From contig NZ_CP099966.1 of NCBI RefSeq assembly GCF_025403485.1, positions 4,834,501 through 4,898,500 of the forward strand: 64,000 nt of DNA. The letters run 5' to 3'. The notes below the pieces were generated by a model, which worked only from the letters and a program-made list of their open reading frames with translations, searched no databases and was not told where the DNA came from. Both the position numbers and the translations under genes were made by a program. The stretch is from Chryseobacterium paludis. GTDB lineage: Bacteria > Bacteroidota > Bacteroidia > Flavobacteriales > Weeksellaceae. Shown in pieces: positions 53,347 to 62,518 of this stretch (positions within the stretch are counted from its first letter, which is position 1; every line of letters starts with the position of its first letter).

Positions 53347-56300
53347 ATGTTAAATAGGAGGACAGGAAGTTTATTTTTGGCTTTATTTTTAGTTCTTGTA
53401 GGTACTCTGGTTTTCTCTCAAAGCAGAGGGAAGGTTGTTCCATCGAAACCACCTAGAGCTGAAAGTATGAAAGCCGGAGTATTTATTGATGTAAATGCGC
53501 CCGGATATCCAGAATCGAACTATAACATTACTCAATTGGTTAAGGATGTCTTGATAACAGGAGGTTCTACATGTACCACAGCAAATGTAAGTAATGTTTC
53601 CGTATCTCCTAATTTAGCAATAAGTGATCAGAATAGAAGTTGGGGTTATTTTAATAAGGCAACTACCAACTTTCCTTTTGCAAAAGGAATTGTCCTTGTA
53701 ACGGGATTTGCAAGAAAGGCCGGGAATAATTTTCAGGGTACTTTAAGTGATGGCTTACCATCAGGTGGAGATAGCGATTTAGCAAATGCCATTGGTGTCA
53801 ATAATTCTAGTTTAAAAGATGCAACTTTTATAGAGTTTGATTTTGTTCCAAGCTCTACAGAGGTTTCATTTAGATATATATTTGCCTCTAAAGAATATAA
53901 TAGTCAGAACCAATTTGCATGTAGTATTTCAGATGGTTTTGCCTTATTATTAAAGAAAGTAGGTGATCCAAATTATACCAATCTGGCAGTGCTTCCTAAT
54001 GGCGCCGGACCTGTAAGTGTTACAAATATACATCCATTAATTCCTCCTAGCAGCACTTTTCCAGGTTGCGGTCCTGTCAATCAGCAATATTTTGCAGGAA
54101 TGAATAACCCACAAATTGAAACCAATTTCGATGGACGAACTGTTCCATTAATTGCAAAAGGAACTGTGATTCCTGGCCAGACTTATCATTTTAAAATGGT
54201 TTTAGCGGATTTCCAGGATGTTAATTTTGATTCTGCAGTTTTTTTAGAAGCCGGATCTTTTGATATAGGAGTTCAGATTTTGGGACCTGCAGGGGTAGCA
54301 CTTCCACCATCTATTAATGTTTGTGATAATACACCACAAGTACTTACTGCTTCAGTTCAGAATTCAACCGCTTCTTATCAGTGGTTTTTAAATAATGCTC
54401 CTATTCCCGGAGCAACAAGTGCTACTTATACAGCAACACAACCAGGAGTTTACACTCTTCATGTTCTGCTTGCTGGAAATACGTGCCCCGGAATAGCTAC
54501 TGTTACTATTGTTGGTGGAACTTCTCCTACAGTTCAGAATTCAACATTAACAGCTTGTTATGCTCAAGGAAACGCAATTTTTAATTTGCCGGCTGCGCAA
54601 GCATCGATCAGTGGAACACCAGGAGCTACTTTTTCTTATTATGCAAGTTTAGCTGATGCTAACGCCGGAAATGCTAATACTATTGCTACACCGACTGCGT
54701 ATTCTAGCCCCGGAGGACAAACAGTATATGTTTTGGTGAAAAGTGGTTTTTGTTCAAAAGTAGCCCAGCTGCAATTGATCAAAGCACCACAGATGACAGG
54801 GACTATAGCACCGCCAACAGCCTTAACATGCGCTAACTCACAAATAACACTGAATGCTTCAACATCAGTATATCCACCTGGATCTACATTCAACTGGACT
54901 ACGACTGGTGGAAATATAGTTTCCGGAGGGAATACATTAACTCCTGTAGTAAACACTGCAGGAACTTATACACTAACAATTTCTAATACCTATCAGCCAG
55001 GAAATATAACCTGTACGGCTACTGCTAATGTTACCGTGGTAGGAGACAGTGCACCACCTACAACAACGGTGGTAGCGACAAAAGTATTGATCTGTGCTGG
55101 AGAAACAGTTACATTAACAGCTTCTGGAGGTGCTACTTATAATTGGGTTGGACTACCTGGAACGGGAAATACACAAACCGTTACACCTGCAGCTACCACA
55201 ACTTATACGGTAACAGCAGTAGGAGCAAATGGCTGTGTTTCTCAAACTGCAGCAACAATAACAATTGAAGTTTCCCAACCTATTACGGTTCAAAATGCCA
55301 CATTATTAAAATGTTATCAGGCTGGTAATATAACCTATGATCTGACCTCTGCTCAACCACAAATAACTAGTGTGGCAACAGCTACATTTGCTTATTATGT
55401 ACTTTTGGCAGATGCCAATGCTGGAAATGGAAATACAATTGCAACGCCTGCCACTTATTCAAGTCCAGGAAATCAGACTGTATATGTTTTAGTGAGAAAC
55501 GGTGGTTGTAGCTATGTTGTTACACTGCAATTGCTAAAAACAGCAGAAACTACTCTAACAATTGCAGCACCACAAAGTATTACTTGTACAACGCCACAAT
55601 TAACATTAAACGCTTCAGCTTCAATAATTCCTGCTGGTTCTTCAATATTATGGACCACTACCGGAGGTACTATCGTTTCGGGAGCTAATACGTTAACTCC
55701 TGTTGTGAATGCTGGTGGAGTTTATACTCTAACAGTACAAAATACCACACAGCCAGGAAATTTAAGCTGTACCTATACAGCAAATGTTACCGTAATAGAA
55801 GATAAAACACCTCCCGTTGCCACGGTAATCTCTTCTCATGCACAAATTTGTTTAGGAGAATCAGTTACTTTAACTGCAAGTGGAGGAGTAACTTATAATT
55901 GGGTTGGATTAACGGGTAACGGTAGTACGCAGGTTGTCTCTCCAGCACTAACAACTACTTATACTGTTTTCGCAGTAGGAGCAAATGGATGTATTTCAAC
56001 AAATCCAGCAACTGTTACGGTTGTAGTGGGGCCTCCTGTAGCAACAGTTTCTGCTTCAAAACTAAAAATATGTGTTGGTGAATCAGTCACTTTAACTGCT
56101 TCCGGAGGTATTACATACAATTGGGTAGGATTAACGGGTAATGGAAATACACAAGTTGTTTCCCCAACTGTTACCACCACCTATTCGGTGTATGCATTGG
56201 GAGGAAACGGATGTACTTCTGTTAATCCGGCTAAAGTAACCATTGAAGTAGTTCCTGCTATTACTTCTACTTTAGAAGATGTGTATGTGTGTGTAGGTGA

Positions 56301-56952
56301 AACTGGAGTTTTAGATGCCGGAAGCGGTCCTAATTACACTTATATCTGGAGTAATGGCGCAACAACCCAAACTATTTCAACAAATGTCACCGGGACTTAT
56401 ACAGTGACAATTAGTAACGGAACCTGTACGAAAGCTTTTACAGCTCAATTATTGAATCCTAATTTGCCTCAGTTTACCAATATTGTCTTTGAAAATCATG
56501 TTCTTACGCTAAGTGCAACGAATCCTACAGGGGGTATTTTAGAATATTCTATCGATGGAGGAGTTACCTGGCAAAATTCCAATATATTTTATAATGTTTT
56601 AAATAACAACAATTATAATTTAGTGGTAAGAGTAAAAGATGCCAAATGTAGTACAACTTTAAGTTATTACACTTTTGTAATCAATAATGCAATTACTCCT
56701 AATTCTGATGGGTTAAATGATACCATTGATTTCTCTGGAATAAGTAGTTATAATAATTTTGCAGCTTCTATTTTTAATAGATATGGACAGGAACTCTTTA
56801 AAGCTACAAAGCTTGAACCTGTCTGGAGAGGAAATGTAAAAGGACTTAATCTACCTACTGCTACCTATTGGTATAGAGTGCAATGGGAGAATCCTGCAAG
56901 CAAAAAGTTAGAATTACGAACAGGTTGGATATTATTGAAAAATAGGAATTAA
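53347..56952 (+). CDS. T9SS type B sorted protein with choice-of-anchor L and expanded Ig-like repeats (paralog 2)
   Basis: The largest of the three, 1201 aa. Signal peptide about 1-25 (LVGTLVFSQ). Choice-of-anchor L domain at about 35-315 (FIEFDFVPSSTEVSFRYIFASKEYN; DSAVFLEAGSFDIG). Then an expanded Ig-like region: two copies of a domain with TYSSPGNQTVYVLVRNGG and SYYASLADANAGNANTIATP, and several copies of a segment with LTASGGATYNWVGLPGTGNTQ. It ends in a type B domain (NAITPNSDGLNDTIDFSG, NRYGQELFKA, RTGWILLKNRN). The repeats are nearly identical in DNA, indicating recent internal duplication. Confidence 0.88.
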   Translation: MLNRRTGSLFLALFLVLVGTLVFSQSRGKVVPSKPPRAESMKAGVFIDVNAPGYPESNYNITQLVKDVLITGGSTCTTANVSNVSVSPNLAISDQNRSWGYFNKATTNFPFAKGIVLVTGFARKAGNNFQGTLSDGLPSGGDSDLANAIGVNNSSLKDATFIEFDFVPSSTEVSFRYIFASKEYNSQNQFACSISDGFALLLKKVGDPNYTNLAVLPNGAGPVSVTNIHPLIPPSSTFPGCGPVNQQYFAGMNNPQIETNFDGRTVPLIAKGTVIPGQTYHFKMVLADFQDVNFDSAVFLEAGSFDIGVQILGPAGVALPPSINVCDNTPQVLTASVQNSTASYQWFLNNAPIPGATSATYTATQPGVYTLHVLLAGNTCPGIATVTIVGGTSPTVQNSTLTACYAQGNAIFNLPAAQASISGTPGATFSYYASLADANAGNANTIATPTAYSSPGGQTVYVLVKSGFCSKVAQLQLIKAPQMTGTIAPPTALTCANSQITLNASTSVYPPGSTFNWTTTGGNIVSGGNTLTPVVNTAGTYTLTISNTYQPGNITCTATANVTVVGDSAPPTTTVVATKVLICAGETVTLTASGGATYNWVGLPGTGNTQTVTPAATTTYTVTAVGANGCVSQTAATITIEVSQPITVQNATLLKCYQAGNITYDLTSAQPQITSVATATFAYYVLLADANAGNGNTIATPATYSSPGNQTVYVLVRNGGCSYVVTLQLLKTAETTLTIAAPQSITCTTPQLTLNASASIIPAGSSILWTTTGGTIVSGANTLTPVVNAGGVYTLTVQNTTQPGNLSCTYTANVTVIEDKTPPVATVISSHAQICLGESVTLTASGGVTYNWVGLTGNGSTQVVSPALTTTYTVFAVGANGCISTNPATVTVVVGPPVATVSASKLKICVGESVTLTASGGITYNWVGLTGNGNTQVVSPTVTTTYSVYALGGNGCTSVNPAKVTIEVVPAITSTLEDVYVCVGETGVLDAGSGPNYTYIWSNGATTQTISTNVTGTYTVTISNGTCTKAFTAQLLNPNLPQFTNIVFENHVLTLSATNPTGGILEYSIDGGVTWQNSNIFYNVLNNNNYNLVVRVKDAKCSTTLSYYTFVINNAITPNSDGLNDTIDFSGISSYNNFAASIFNRYGQELFKATKLEPVWRGNVKGLNLPTATYWYRVQWENPASKKLELRTGWILLKNRN

Positions 56953-56970
56953 TATTCAAAAATATGCGAT

Positions 56971-57008
56971 AAAAGTAAAGTCTTCCATAAACGGAAGACT
57001 TTACTTTT
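56971..57008 (+). terminator. Terminator after type B paralog 2
   Basis: AAAAGTAAAGTCTTCC (56971-56986) pairs perfectly with GGAAGACTTTACTTTT (56993-57008), followed by TT. Confidence 0.9.
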
Positions 57009-57055
57009 TTAACATAATAATGTTAAATATGTATGTGGTATGTTTAAAAAAAAAT

Positions 57056-57063
57056 TAAATTTG
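57056..57063 (+). promoter_or_regulatory. -7 box of type B paralog 3
   Basis: TAAATTTG, 17 nt before the ATG at 57080. The leader TTGAAACAAAAATATT is close to that of paralog 2. Confidence 0.55.
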
Positions 57064-57079
57064 TTGAAACAAAAATATT

Positions 57080-59437
57080 ATGAAGAGATATCTCCTATTG
57101 TTTTCTTTTTTTTTAATCTCATTGAATTTTTATCATTCACAAACTACACCAGCCAGAAAGCCCCAAGTAAAAAAACTTTCGGCTTCGGCAGCCAAAGCAG
57201 GTACTCTTATTGATGTAAATGCTCCTGGGTATAATGAGTCGAATTTTACAATGGATCAATTAGTGAGGGATGTGTTAATATCATCAGGAACTAATTCATG
57301 TGTTACACCGAGTGTGACAAATGTTGTAGTAACTCCTAATTTACCAGCTAGCGACGTGGATAGGGCTTGGGGATATTTTCATAGATCCACAAGTAGCTTT
57401 CCTTTTAAAGATGGAATTGTATTAGTCACAGGAAAGGCTAATCGTACAGGGAATACACCGGACACAGGGCTTAGTGATGTGGTCGGGACGGGTAGTGATC
57501 CTGATCTAGTAGCAGCAACAAATCCAAGTAAACCACTATTTGATGCCGTAATCTTGGAATTTGATTTCGTTCCTACGTCATCTCAGGTTAAATTTAATTA
57601 TTTAATGGCTTCTGAAGAATATACAGGTAGCTATCCATGTGGATTCGCGGATTCATTTGCTTTACTAATCAGACCATCTACGGGTGGACCTTACACTAAC
57701 ATGGCAGTATTGCCTAGTGGAGGAGGTCCTGTAAGTATTACAAATATTCACCCCGAAATTACAGGTTTTGGAGGATGTCCTGCTATAAACGAAACATTTT
57801 TTGCAGGTTATAATCCGCCCATTAGTGATACAAACATTAATGGGAGAACAATTCCCCTTACTGCAACAGCAACCGTAGTTGCTGGTCAGCAATATCATTT
57901 TAAGATGGTAATTGCAGATGCTGGAGATACTTCTTTTGACTCAGCGGTATTCTTAGAAGGAGGATCTTTTAATATTGGTGTAGATTTGTTAGATCCTTCG
58001 GGAGCTACTTTACCATCGGATATTAATGTTTGTGACAACGTACCACAAGTGATCACAGCGTCTGTGAGTGATCCTAATTTATTATATCAATGGTTTTTTA
58101 ACGGAACACCTGTTACAGGTGCAACTACTAACACGATCACGGCTATTCAACCTGGAACATATACTATTGAAGTAAGTGTCCCGGGGAATCCATGCCCGGG
58201 TAAGGCATCTATCCAAATTCATGGTGGAACAACTCCTAATGCAAATGATGCTACATTATTACTCTGTACTACTCCTGATATTACAACATTTGATCTGGTT
58301 GCTGCAATGCCAACAATGAGTACAACACCAAATGCGGTATTTCATTTTTATGAAAATCAGGCTGATGCTATAGCTCAAAACGACAATTATATTACTACTC
58401 CATTGAGCTATAATGGAAATGATGGTCAGATACTTTATGTAGTCGTTTCTAATGGGGGCTTCTGCAGTAGAATGGTTGAACTTAAACTATTTAAAGAAGC
58501 TTCTCCTACTGCGCATGTTGTTTCTACAAAATTAAAAATATGTCCAGGTGATTCTGTAAATCTTACTGCGACTGGTGGGGTAACCTATCAATGGAGTAAT
58601 TTTACAGGTACTGGTAACACTCAAACGGTAACTTTATACAATACAACAACATTTACAGTATATGCAGTCGGTGCAAAAGGATGTAAATCTTTGCAACCTG
58701 CAACAGTTACTGTAGAGGTAGTACCTGAAATTGTTTCTCCTTTAAAGGATGTTGAAATGTGTATTGGGGACAGAGTGACATTAGATGCAGGAGCCGGTCC
58801 TAATTATAAATACTTATGGAGTACAGGTGCAACTACACAGACTATTTTTGTAGATCAATTAGGAATCTATTCTGTAACGATCGATAACGGATACTGTACA
58901 AAGGTGTTTACGTCTAAAGTAATGGCAGCTACATTACCTTTTATTACAGGATTAGATTATAATAATAGCAATACATTAACAATTACTGCTGTAAATCCAT
59001 CAATTAACAATAATCCTGGAGTACTGGAGTATTCTGCTGATGGTGGAGTTTCATGGCAGACCTCTAATGTATTTCCTGGTTTAATAGATAATACAACGTA
59101 TAATCTACAGGTAAGAATACAAGGAACACATTGTGTAGGAACCCTTGACTTCTTTACATTAAAGATATCGAATGTTATTACTCCTAATCAGGATGGAATC
59201 AATGATGTTCTTGATCTTAAATCGCTCGGTGATTTTGATAATTTCACAGGATCTATTTATGATAGATATGGTGTTGAAATGTTCAGGTTCACCAAACAGA
59301 ATCCAGTCTGGGATGGAACAGTAGGAGGTAAGAGATTATCGACTGCTACATATTGGTACAAGTTCAACTTCCAATATCCTAAATCAAAAGCTCAGATGAA
59401 CTGGTCGGGTTGGATCATGCTTAAAAACAGAGAATAA
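57080..59437 (+). CDS. T9SS type B sorted protein with choice-of-anchor L domain (paralog 3)
   Basis: A 785-aa protein with the same plan as paralog 1. Signal peptide about 1-20 (ISLNFYHSQ). The choice-of-anchor L domain (about 40-310) has ILEFDFVPTSSQVKFNYLMASEEYTG, VSITNIHPE and DSAVFLEGGSFNIG. Ig-like domains follow (YQWFFNGTPVTGATT; YKYLWSTGATTQTI), and the C-terminal type B domain is NVITPNQDGINDVLDLKS, YDRYGVEMFRF, SGWIMLKNRE. The closest relative in the window is paralog 1. Role unknown: probably a structural or adhesive surface protein. Confidence 0.88.
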   Translation: MKRYLLLFSFFLISLNFYHSQTTPARKPQVKKLSASAAKAGTLIDVNAPGYNESNFTMDQLVRDVLISSGTNSCVTPSVTNVVVTPNLPASDVDRAWGYFHRSTSSFPFKDGIVLVTGKANRTGNTPDTGLSDVVGTGSDPDLVAATNPSKPLFDAVILEFDFVPTSSQVKFNYLMASEEYTGSYPCGFADSFALLIRPSTGGPYTNMAVLPSGGGPVSITNIHPEITGFGGCPAINETFFAGYNPPISDTNINGRTIPLTATATVVAGQQYHFKMVIADAGDTSFDSAVFLEGGSFNIGVDLLDPSGATLPSDINVCDNVPQVITASVSDPNLLYQWFFNGTPVTGATTNTITAIQPGTYTIEVSVPGNPCPGKASIQIHGGTTPNANDATLLLCTTPDITTFDLVAAMPTMSTTPNAVFHFYENQADAIAQNDNYITTPLSYNGNDGQILYVVVSNGGFCSRMVELKLFKEASPTAHVVSTKLKICPGDSVNLTATGGVTYQWSNFTGTGNTQTVTLYNTTTFTVYAVGAKGCKSLQPATVTVEVVPEIVSPLKDVEMCIGDRVTLDAGAGPNYKYLWSTGATTQTIFVDQLGIYSVTIDNGYCTKVFTSKVMAATLPFITGLDYNNSNTLTITAVNPSINNNPGVLEYSADGGVSWQTSNVFPGLIDNTTYNLQVRIQGTHCVGTLDFFTLKISNVITPNQDGINDVLDLKSLGDFDNFTGSIYDRYGVEMFRFTKQNPVWDGTVGGKRLSTATYWYKFNFQYPKSKAQMNWSGWIMLKNRE

Positions 59438-59463
59438 ATAGATTATCAATCATATAATTCATA

Positions 59464-59494
59464 AAAAAGCCTTTCAGATTTTGAAAGGCTTTTT
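59464..59494. terminator. Bidirectional terminator between type B paralog 3 and rsmA
   Basis: AAAAAGCCTTTCA (59464-59476) pairs with TGAAAGGCTTTTT (59482-59494), flanked by A and T runs. Confidence 0.9.
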
Positions 59495-59513
59495 ATATTC
59501 TTATCTTTTTCAG

Positions 59514-60284
59514 TTATAGATTCTCTTTCCATTGCTTGGTGAAAGCTATAAAATCATGAATACTAAGTTCTTCAGCTCTTTTGTCTAAAAATTCATGAGT
59601 TTTTAATACTTCAGGAATGTTCAGTATTTTAAGTGAATTAGATAATTTCTTTCTCCTTTGGTTGAATCCCGCTTTTACGATCTGCTTAAAAAGAACTTCG
59701 TTACCAGCTAATCCTTCCTTGGGATTTCGGGTCAATTTGATAACTCCGGATTTCACTTTTGGAGGTGGGTTAAAAACATTTTCATGAACCGTGAACAGAT
59801 AAGAGACATCGTAATAGGCCTGAATAAGTACCGATAAAATTCCATAATCTTTTGTTCTGGGAACCGCTGCAGTCCTTTCAGCAACTTCCTTTTGGAACAT
59901 CCCTACCATTTCTGGTACCAGTTCGTAATAATCTATTATTTTAAATAAAATCTGTGAAGATATATTATAAGGGAAATTTCCAATAATAGCAATTTGCTCA
60001 TTGTTTATAGAGGCGAAATCCTGTTTTAGAAAGTCTCCTACAAAGTTTTTCTCTGTAATTTTAGAATAGTGCTTTTTGAGATATTCTATAGATTCATTAT
60101 CTATTTCTGCCAGATAAATATATTGATCTTTTTCTAAAAGATATTTTGTGAGGACTCCCATTCCTGGTCCCACTTCCATGATATTATTGTAATTTTCAAA
60201 GCTTAGGCCCTCTACAATTTTTCTCGCGATATTTTCATCTGTCAAAAAGTGTTGACCAAGATGTTTTTTTGCTTTTACACTCAA
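59514..60284 (-). CDS. rsmA: 16S rRNA dimethyladenosine transferase
   Basis: SAM-dependent enzyme (KsgA) that dimethylates two adjacent adenines near the 3' end of 16S rRNA during 30S maturation. The 256-aa protein has KKHLGQHFLTDENIARKI at the N terminus, the SAM motif GPGMGVLTKYLLE (about 40-52), the catalytic motif NFPYNIS (family consensus NLPYNIS, Leu changed to Phe) and a C-terminal helical domain (FNQRRKKLSNSLK). It is convergent with the surface-protein gene and divergent from ftsX with about 90 nt between. Confidence 0.96.
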   Translation of the reverse strand: MSVKAKKHLGQHFLTDENIARKIVEGLSFENYNNIMEVGPGMGVLTKYLLEKDQYIYLAEIDNESIEYLKKHYSKITEKNFVGDFLKQDFASINNEQIAIIGNFPYNISSQILFKIIDYYELVPEMVGMFQKEVAERTAAVPRTKDYGILSVLIQAYYDVSYLFTVHENVFNPPPKVKSGVIKLTRNPKEGLAGNEVLFKQIVKAGFNQRRKKLSNSLKILNIPEVLKTHEFLDKRAEELSIHDFIAFTKQWKENL

Positions 60285-60375
60285 AGTTTTTTATGATTTC
60301 GTTAACAATGATTTTCTCCTTTTCGTCCCAAATTTCGGAAGATTTTTTCTATTTTAGCCAAAAAATTTAATATTA

Positions 60376-61275
60376 ATGGCGAAATCTGTAGATGAATTTA
60401 ATAAGAAAAGGCTTAGGTCTAGCAATATTACAGTAGTAATAAGTATTGCCTTAGTGTTATTTTTATTAGGGTTAATGGGATTGATCTTAATTAATGCCCA
60501 GAAATATTCTGACTATATCAAGGAGCAATTAGTTGTGAATGCGTACTTTGACGAAAATTATGATGCTAAAGATTCTGTAAAGATTGCAAAACTCGAAGAA
60601 GAAACTTTTAAAAAAGTACAGACCTTAGCTCCTGTAAAGAGAGCAACTTATATTTCAAGAGAGATGGCAGCCAAAGAGGCGAAAGCGAGTATGGGAATAG
60701 ATAGTGATGCACTATTTGAAGACAATATCTTCCCCTCATCTATCGAAGTAGCCTTAAAACCTGAATATGTAGATCCTGCTAAAATTGATGCGGCAATAAA
60801 AACACTAAAATCTGTTCCGGGTATTATAGATGTGAAAAATAACAGTACCTTGATGGTCGATGTTTACAATAATTTGAACCGGATTTTAAAATGGATCTTA
60901 GGGTTTTCGATCTTATTCCTTGTTTTAGCGGTCGTTTTAATTAACAACTCAATTCGTCTGAAGATATTTTCGAAAAGATTCATTATTAAAACAATGCAGC
61001 TTGTAGGAGCAAAAAGAAGATTTATCCTCAAACCTTTTATTATTGAAGCCCTGATTTTAGGATGTATAGGATCTGTTATTGGCCTTCTTGCATTATTTGG
61101 GGTATGGTATTACTTTACGAGTCAGATCGGGTCCGCTTTTGTACAGGATAATAATCAATATTTCTGGTTGGTTCTACTTGTATTCGGAGTGGGAATTTTT
61201 ATTACCGTTTTAAGTACTATTGTGGCTACCTGGAGATTCTTAAGAACAAACGTTGACGACTTATATTACTCTTAA
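60376..61275 (+). CDS. ftsX: Cell division protein FtsX
   Basis: Inner-membrane subunit of the FtsEX complex that activates peptidoglycan hydrolases at the division site. At 299 aa it has four hydrophobic segments: one at about 21-42, then an extracytoplasmic domain (45-175), then three at about 177-198, 222-248 and 260-285. The region around FIIKTMQLVGAKRRFILKPFIIEALILG is typical of FtsX permeases. The ftsE gene is not in the window. It heads a row of co-directional genes that includes uppP and truB; its stop lies 4 nt before the next gene. Confidence 0.93.
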   Translation: MAKSVDEFNKKRLRSSNITVVISIALVLFLLGLMGLILINAQKYSDYIKEQLVVNAYFDENYDAKDSVKIAKLEEETFKKVQTLAPVKRATYISREMAAKEAKASMGIDSDALFEDNIFPSSIEVALKPEYVDPAKIDAAIKTLKSVPGIIDVKNNSTLMVDVYNNLNRILKWILGFSILFLVLAVVLINNSIRLKIFSKRFIIKTMQLVGAKRRFILKPFIIEALILGCIGSVIGLLALFGVWYYFTSQIGSAFVQDNNQYFWLVLLVFGVGIFITVLSTIVATWRFLRTNVDDLYYS

Positions 61276-61279
61276 AAAA

Positions 61280-61576
61280 ATGAGCAAAAAAACAAATAAA
61301 TTTTCCGCAGCAGAATTTGGTACTGATACCAAAGCTCCACAGGAAAACACTTTTTACTTCGGGCAACAAAACTTTAAATGGATGTTAATAGGATTAGCAT
61401 TTATTGTAGTTGGTTTTCTGTTGATGATGGGTGCAGATGCTAACACTGTCGATGGGAAATATGATCCTAATTCCTGGAATGATGGTATTTTCTCTATTCG
61501 AAGAATCAGAATAGCTCCATTGTTCGTAGTCATAGGTTTCGCTATCGAAGTATATGCGATTTTAAAAAGAAAATAA
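61280..61576 (+). CDS. DUF3098 family membrane protein
   Basis: A 98-aa protein from the ATG at 61280; an upstream start at 61253 overlaps ftsX and is unlikely. A short polar N terminus (MSKKTNKFSAAEFG) leads to two hydrophobic segments (about 35-55 and 75-92). LLMMGADANTVDGKYDPNSWNDGIFSIRRIRIAP is the typical DUF3098 loop. Members occur next to ftsX and uppP in Bacteroidota, in my recollection, and are of unknown function; the context suggests cell-envelope or division work. Confidence 0.85.
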   Translation: MSKKTNKFSAAEFGTDTKAPQENTFYFGQQNFKWMLIGLAFIVVGFLLMMGADANTVDGKYDPNSWNDGIFSIRRIRIAPLFVVIGFAIEVYAILKRK

Positions 61577-61585
61577 TTTTTTATT

Positions 61586-61643
61586 AAAGATTAAGAAGTT
61601 GAGAAGTTTAGATTTTTCTGAATTTCAAAATCTCTTAATCTTT
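61586..61643. repeat. Long-loop inverted repeat in the DUF3098-uppP spacer
   Basis: AAAGATTAAGA (61586-61596) and TCTTAATCTTT (61633-61643) are perfect inverted copies with 36 nt between. Related AAGAAGTTGAGAAGTTT words inside suggest a dispersed repeat element, which only a genome search can confirm. Confidence 0.4.
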
Positions 61644-61656
61644 TAATTTTATAGAT

Positions 61657-62475
61657 ATGGATTTATTCAAAGCAATTATTATTGCCATTATAGAAGGTCT
61701 TACGGAGTATCTTCCAATTTCTTCTACTGCACACATGGGCTTTACAGCCAATTTAATGGGTTTGAAAGAGGATGAATTTTTAAAGATGTTTCAGGTCTCT
61801 ATTCAGTTTGGTGCTATTTTATCTGTTGTAGTTGCTTACTGGAAAAAATTCTTTGATTTTAATAATATTAAATTTTACTATAAACTGGCATTTGCTGTAG
61901 TACCAGCTTTAGTTTTAGGATATCTTTTTGATGATAAAATAGAAGCTATTCTTGGTAATCAGATTGCCATTTCGTCTGTCCTTGTTTTAGGTGGAGTTGT
62001 GCTTTTATTTGCTGATACATGGTTTAAAAATCCGGTTATTGATGACGAAAAAGGGATAACAATAAAAAAAGCTGTAACAATAGGTTTTTGGCAGTGTCTG
62101 GCAATGATGCCTGGAACCAGTAGGAGTGCTGCTTCCATCATTGGAGGAATGACACAGGGATTAACCCGAAAAGCAGCGGCTGAATTTTCTTTTTTCTTAG
62201 CTGTTCCTACCATGTTAGCTGTTACTGTATATTCTGTTTTTGTTAAAACATGGGGAAAAGAAACCCCTCATCCTCAAAAAGGATATGAGATGATTTTATC
62301 ATCACAGGATCATCTTACTATTTTCATAGTTGGGAACGTGGTAGCATTTATTGTAGCATTAATTGCTATAAAGGCATTTATCGGAGTACTCAATAAGTAT
62401 GGTTTCAAACCTTGGGGATGGTATCGTATCTTTGTTGGAGTAGCTTTGCTTATTTATTTTTACTTTTTTAAATAA
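61657..62475 (+). CDS. uppP: Undecaprenyl-diphosphatase
   Basis: Integral membrane phosphatase (BacA family) that recycles undecaprenyl pyrophosphate to the monophosphate lipid carrier for peptidoglycan and other envelope polymers. The 272-aa protein has about eight hydrophobic segments and both signature motifs: EGLTEYLPISSTAH (about residues 13-26) and PGTSRSAASIIGGM (about 150-163). It lies in the cell-envelope gene row after ftsX, separated from truB by 43 nt. Confidence 0.96.
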   Translation: MDLFKAIIIAIIEGLTEYLPISSTAHMGFTANLMGLKEDEFLKMFQVSIQFGAILSVVVAYWKKFFDFNNIKFYYKLAFAVVPALVLGYLFDDKIEAILGNQIAISSVLVLGGVVLLFADTWFKNPVIDDEKGITIKKAVTIGFWQCLAMMPGTSRSAASIIGGMTQGLTRKAAAEFSFFLAVPTMLAVTVYSVFVKTWGKETPHPQKGYEMILSSQDHLTIFIVGNVVAFIVALIAIKAFIGVLNKYGFKPWGWYRIFVGVALLIYFYFFK

Positions 62476-62518
62476 AACTTATTCCTTTATTGATTTATTT
62501 ATCATTCATCACTAATTT

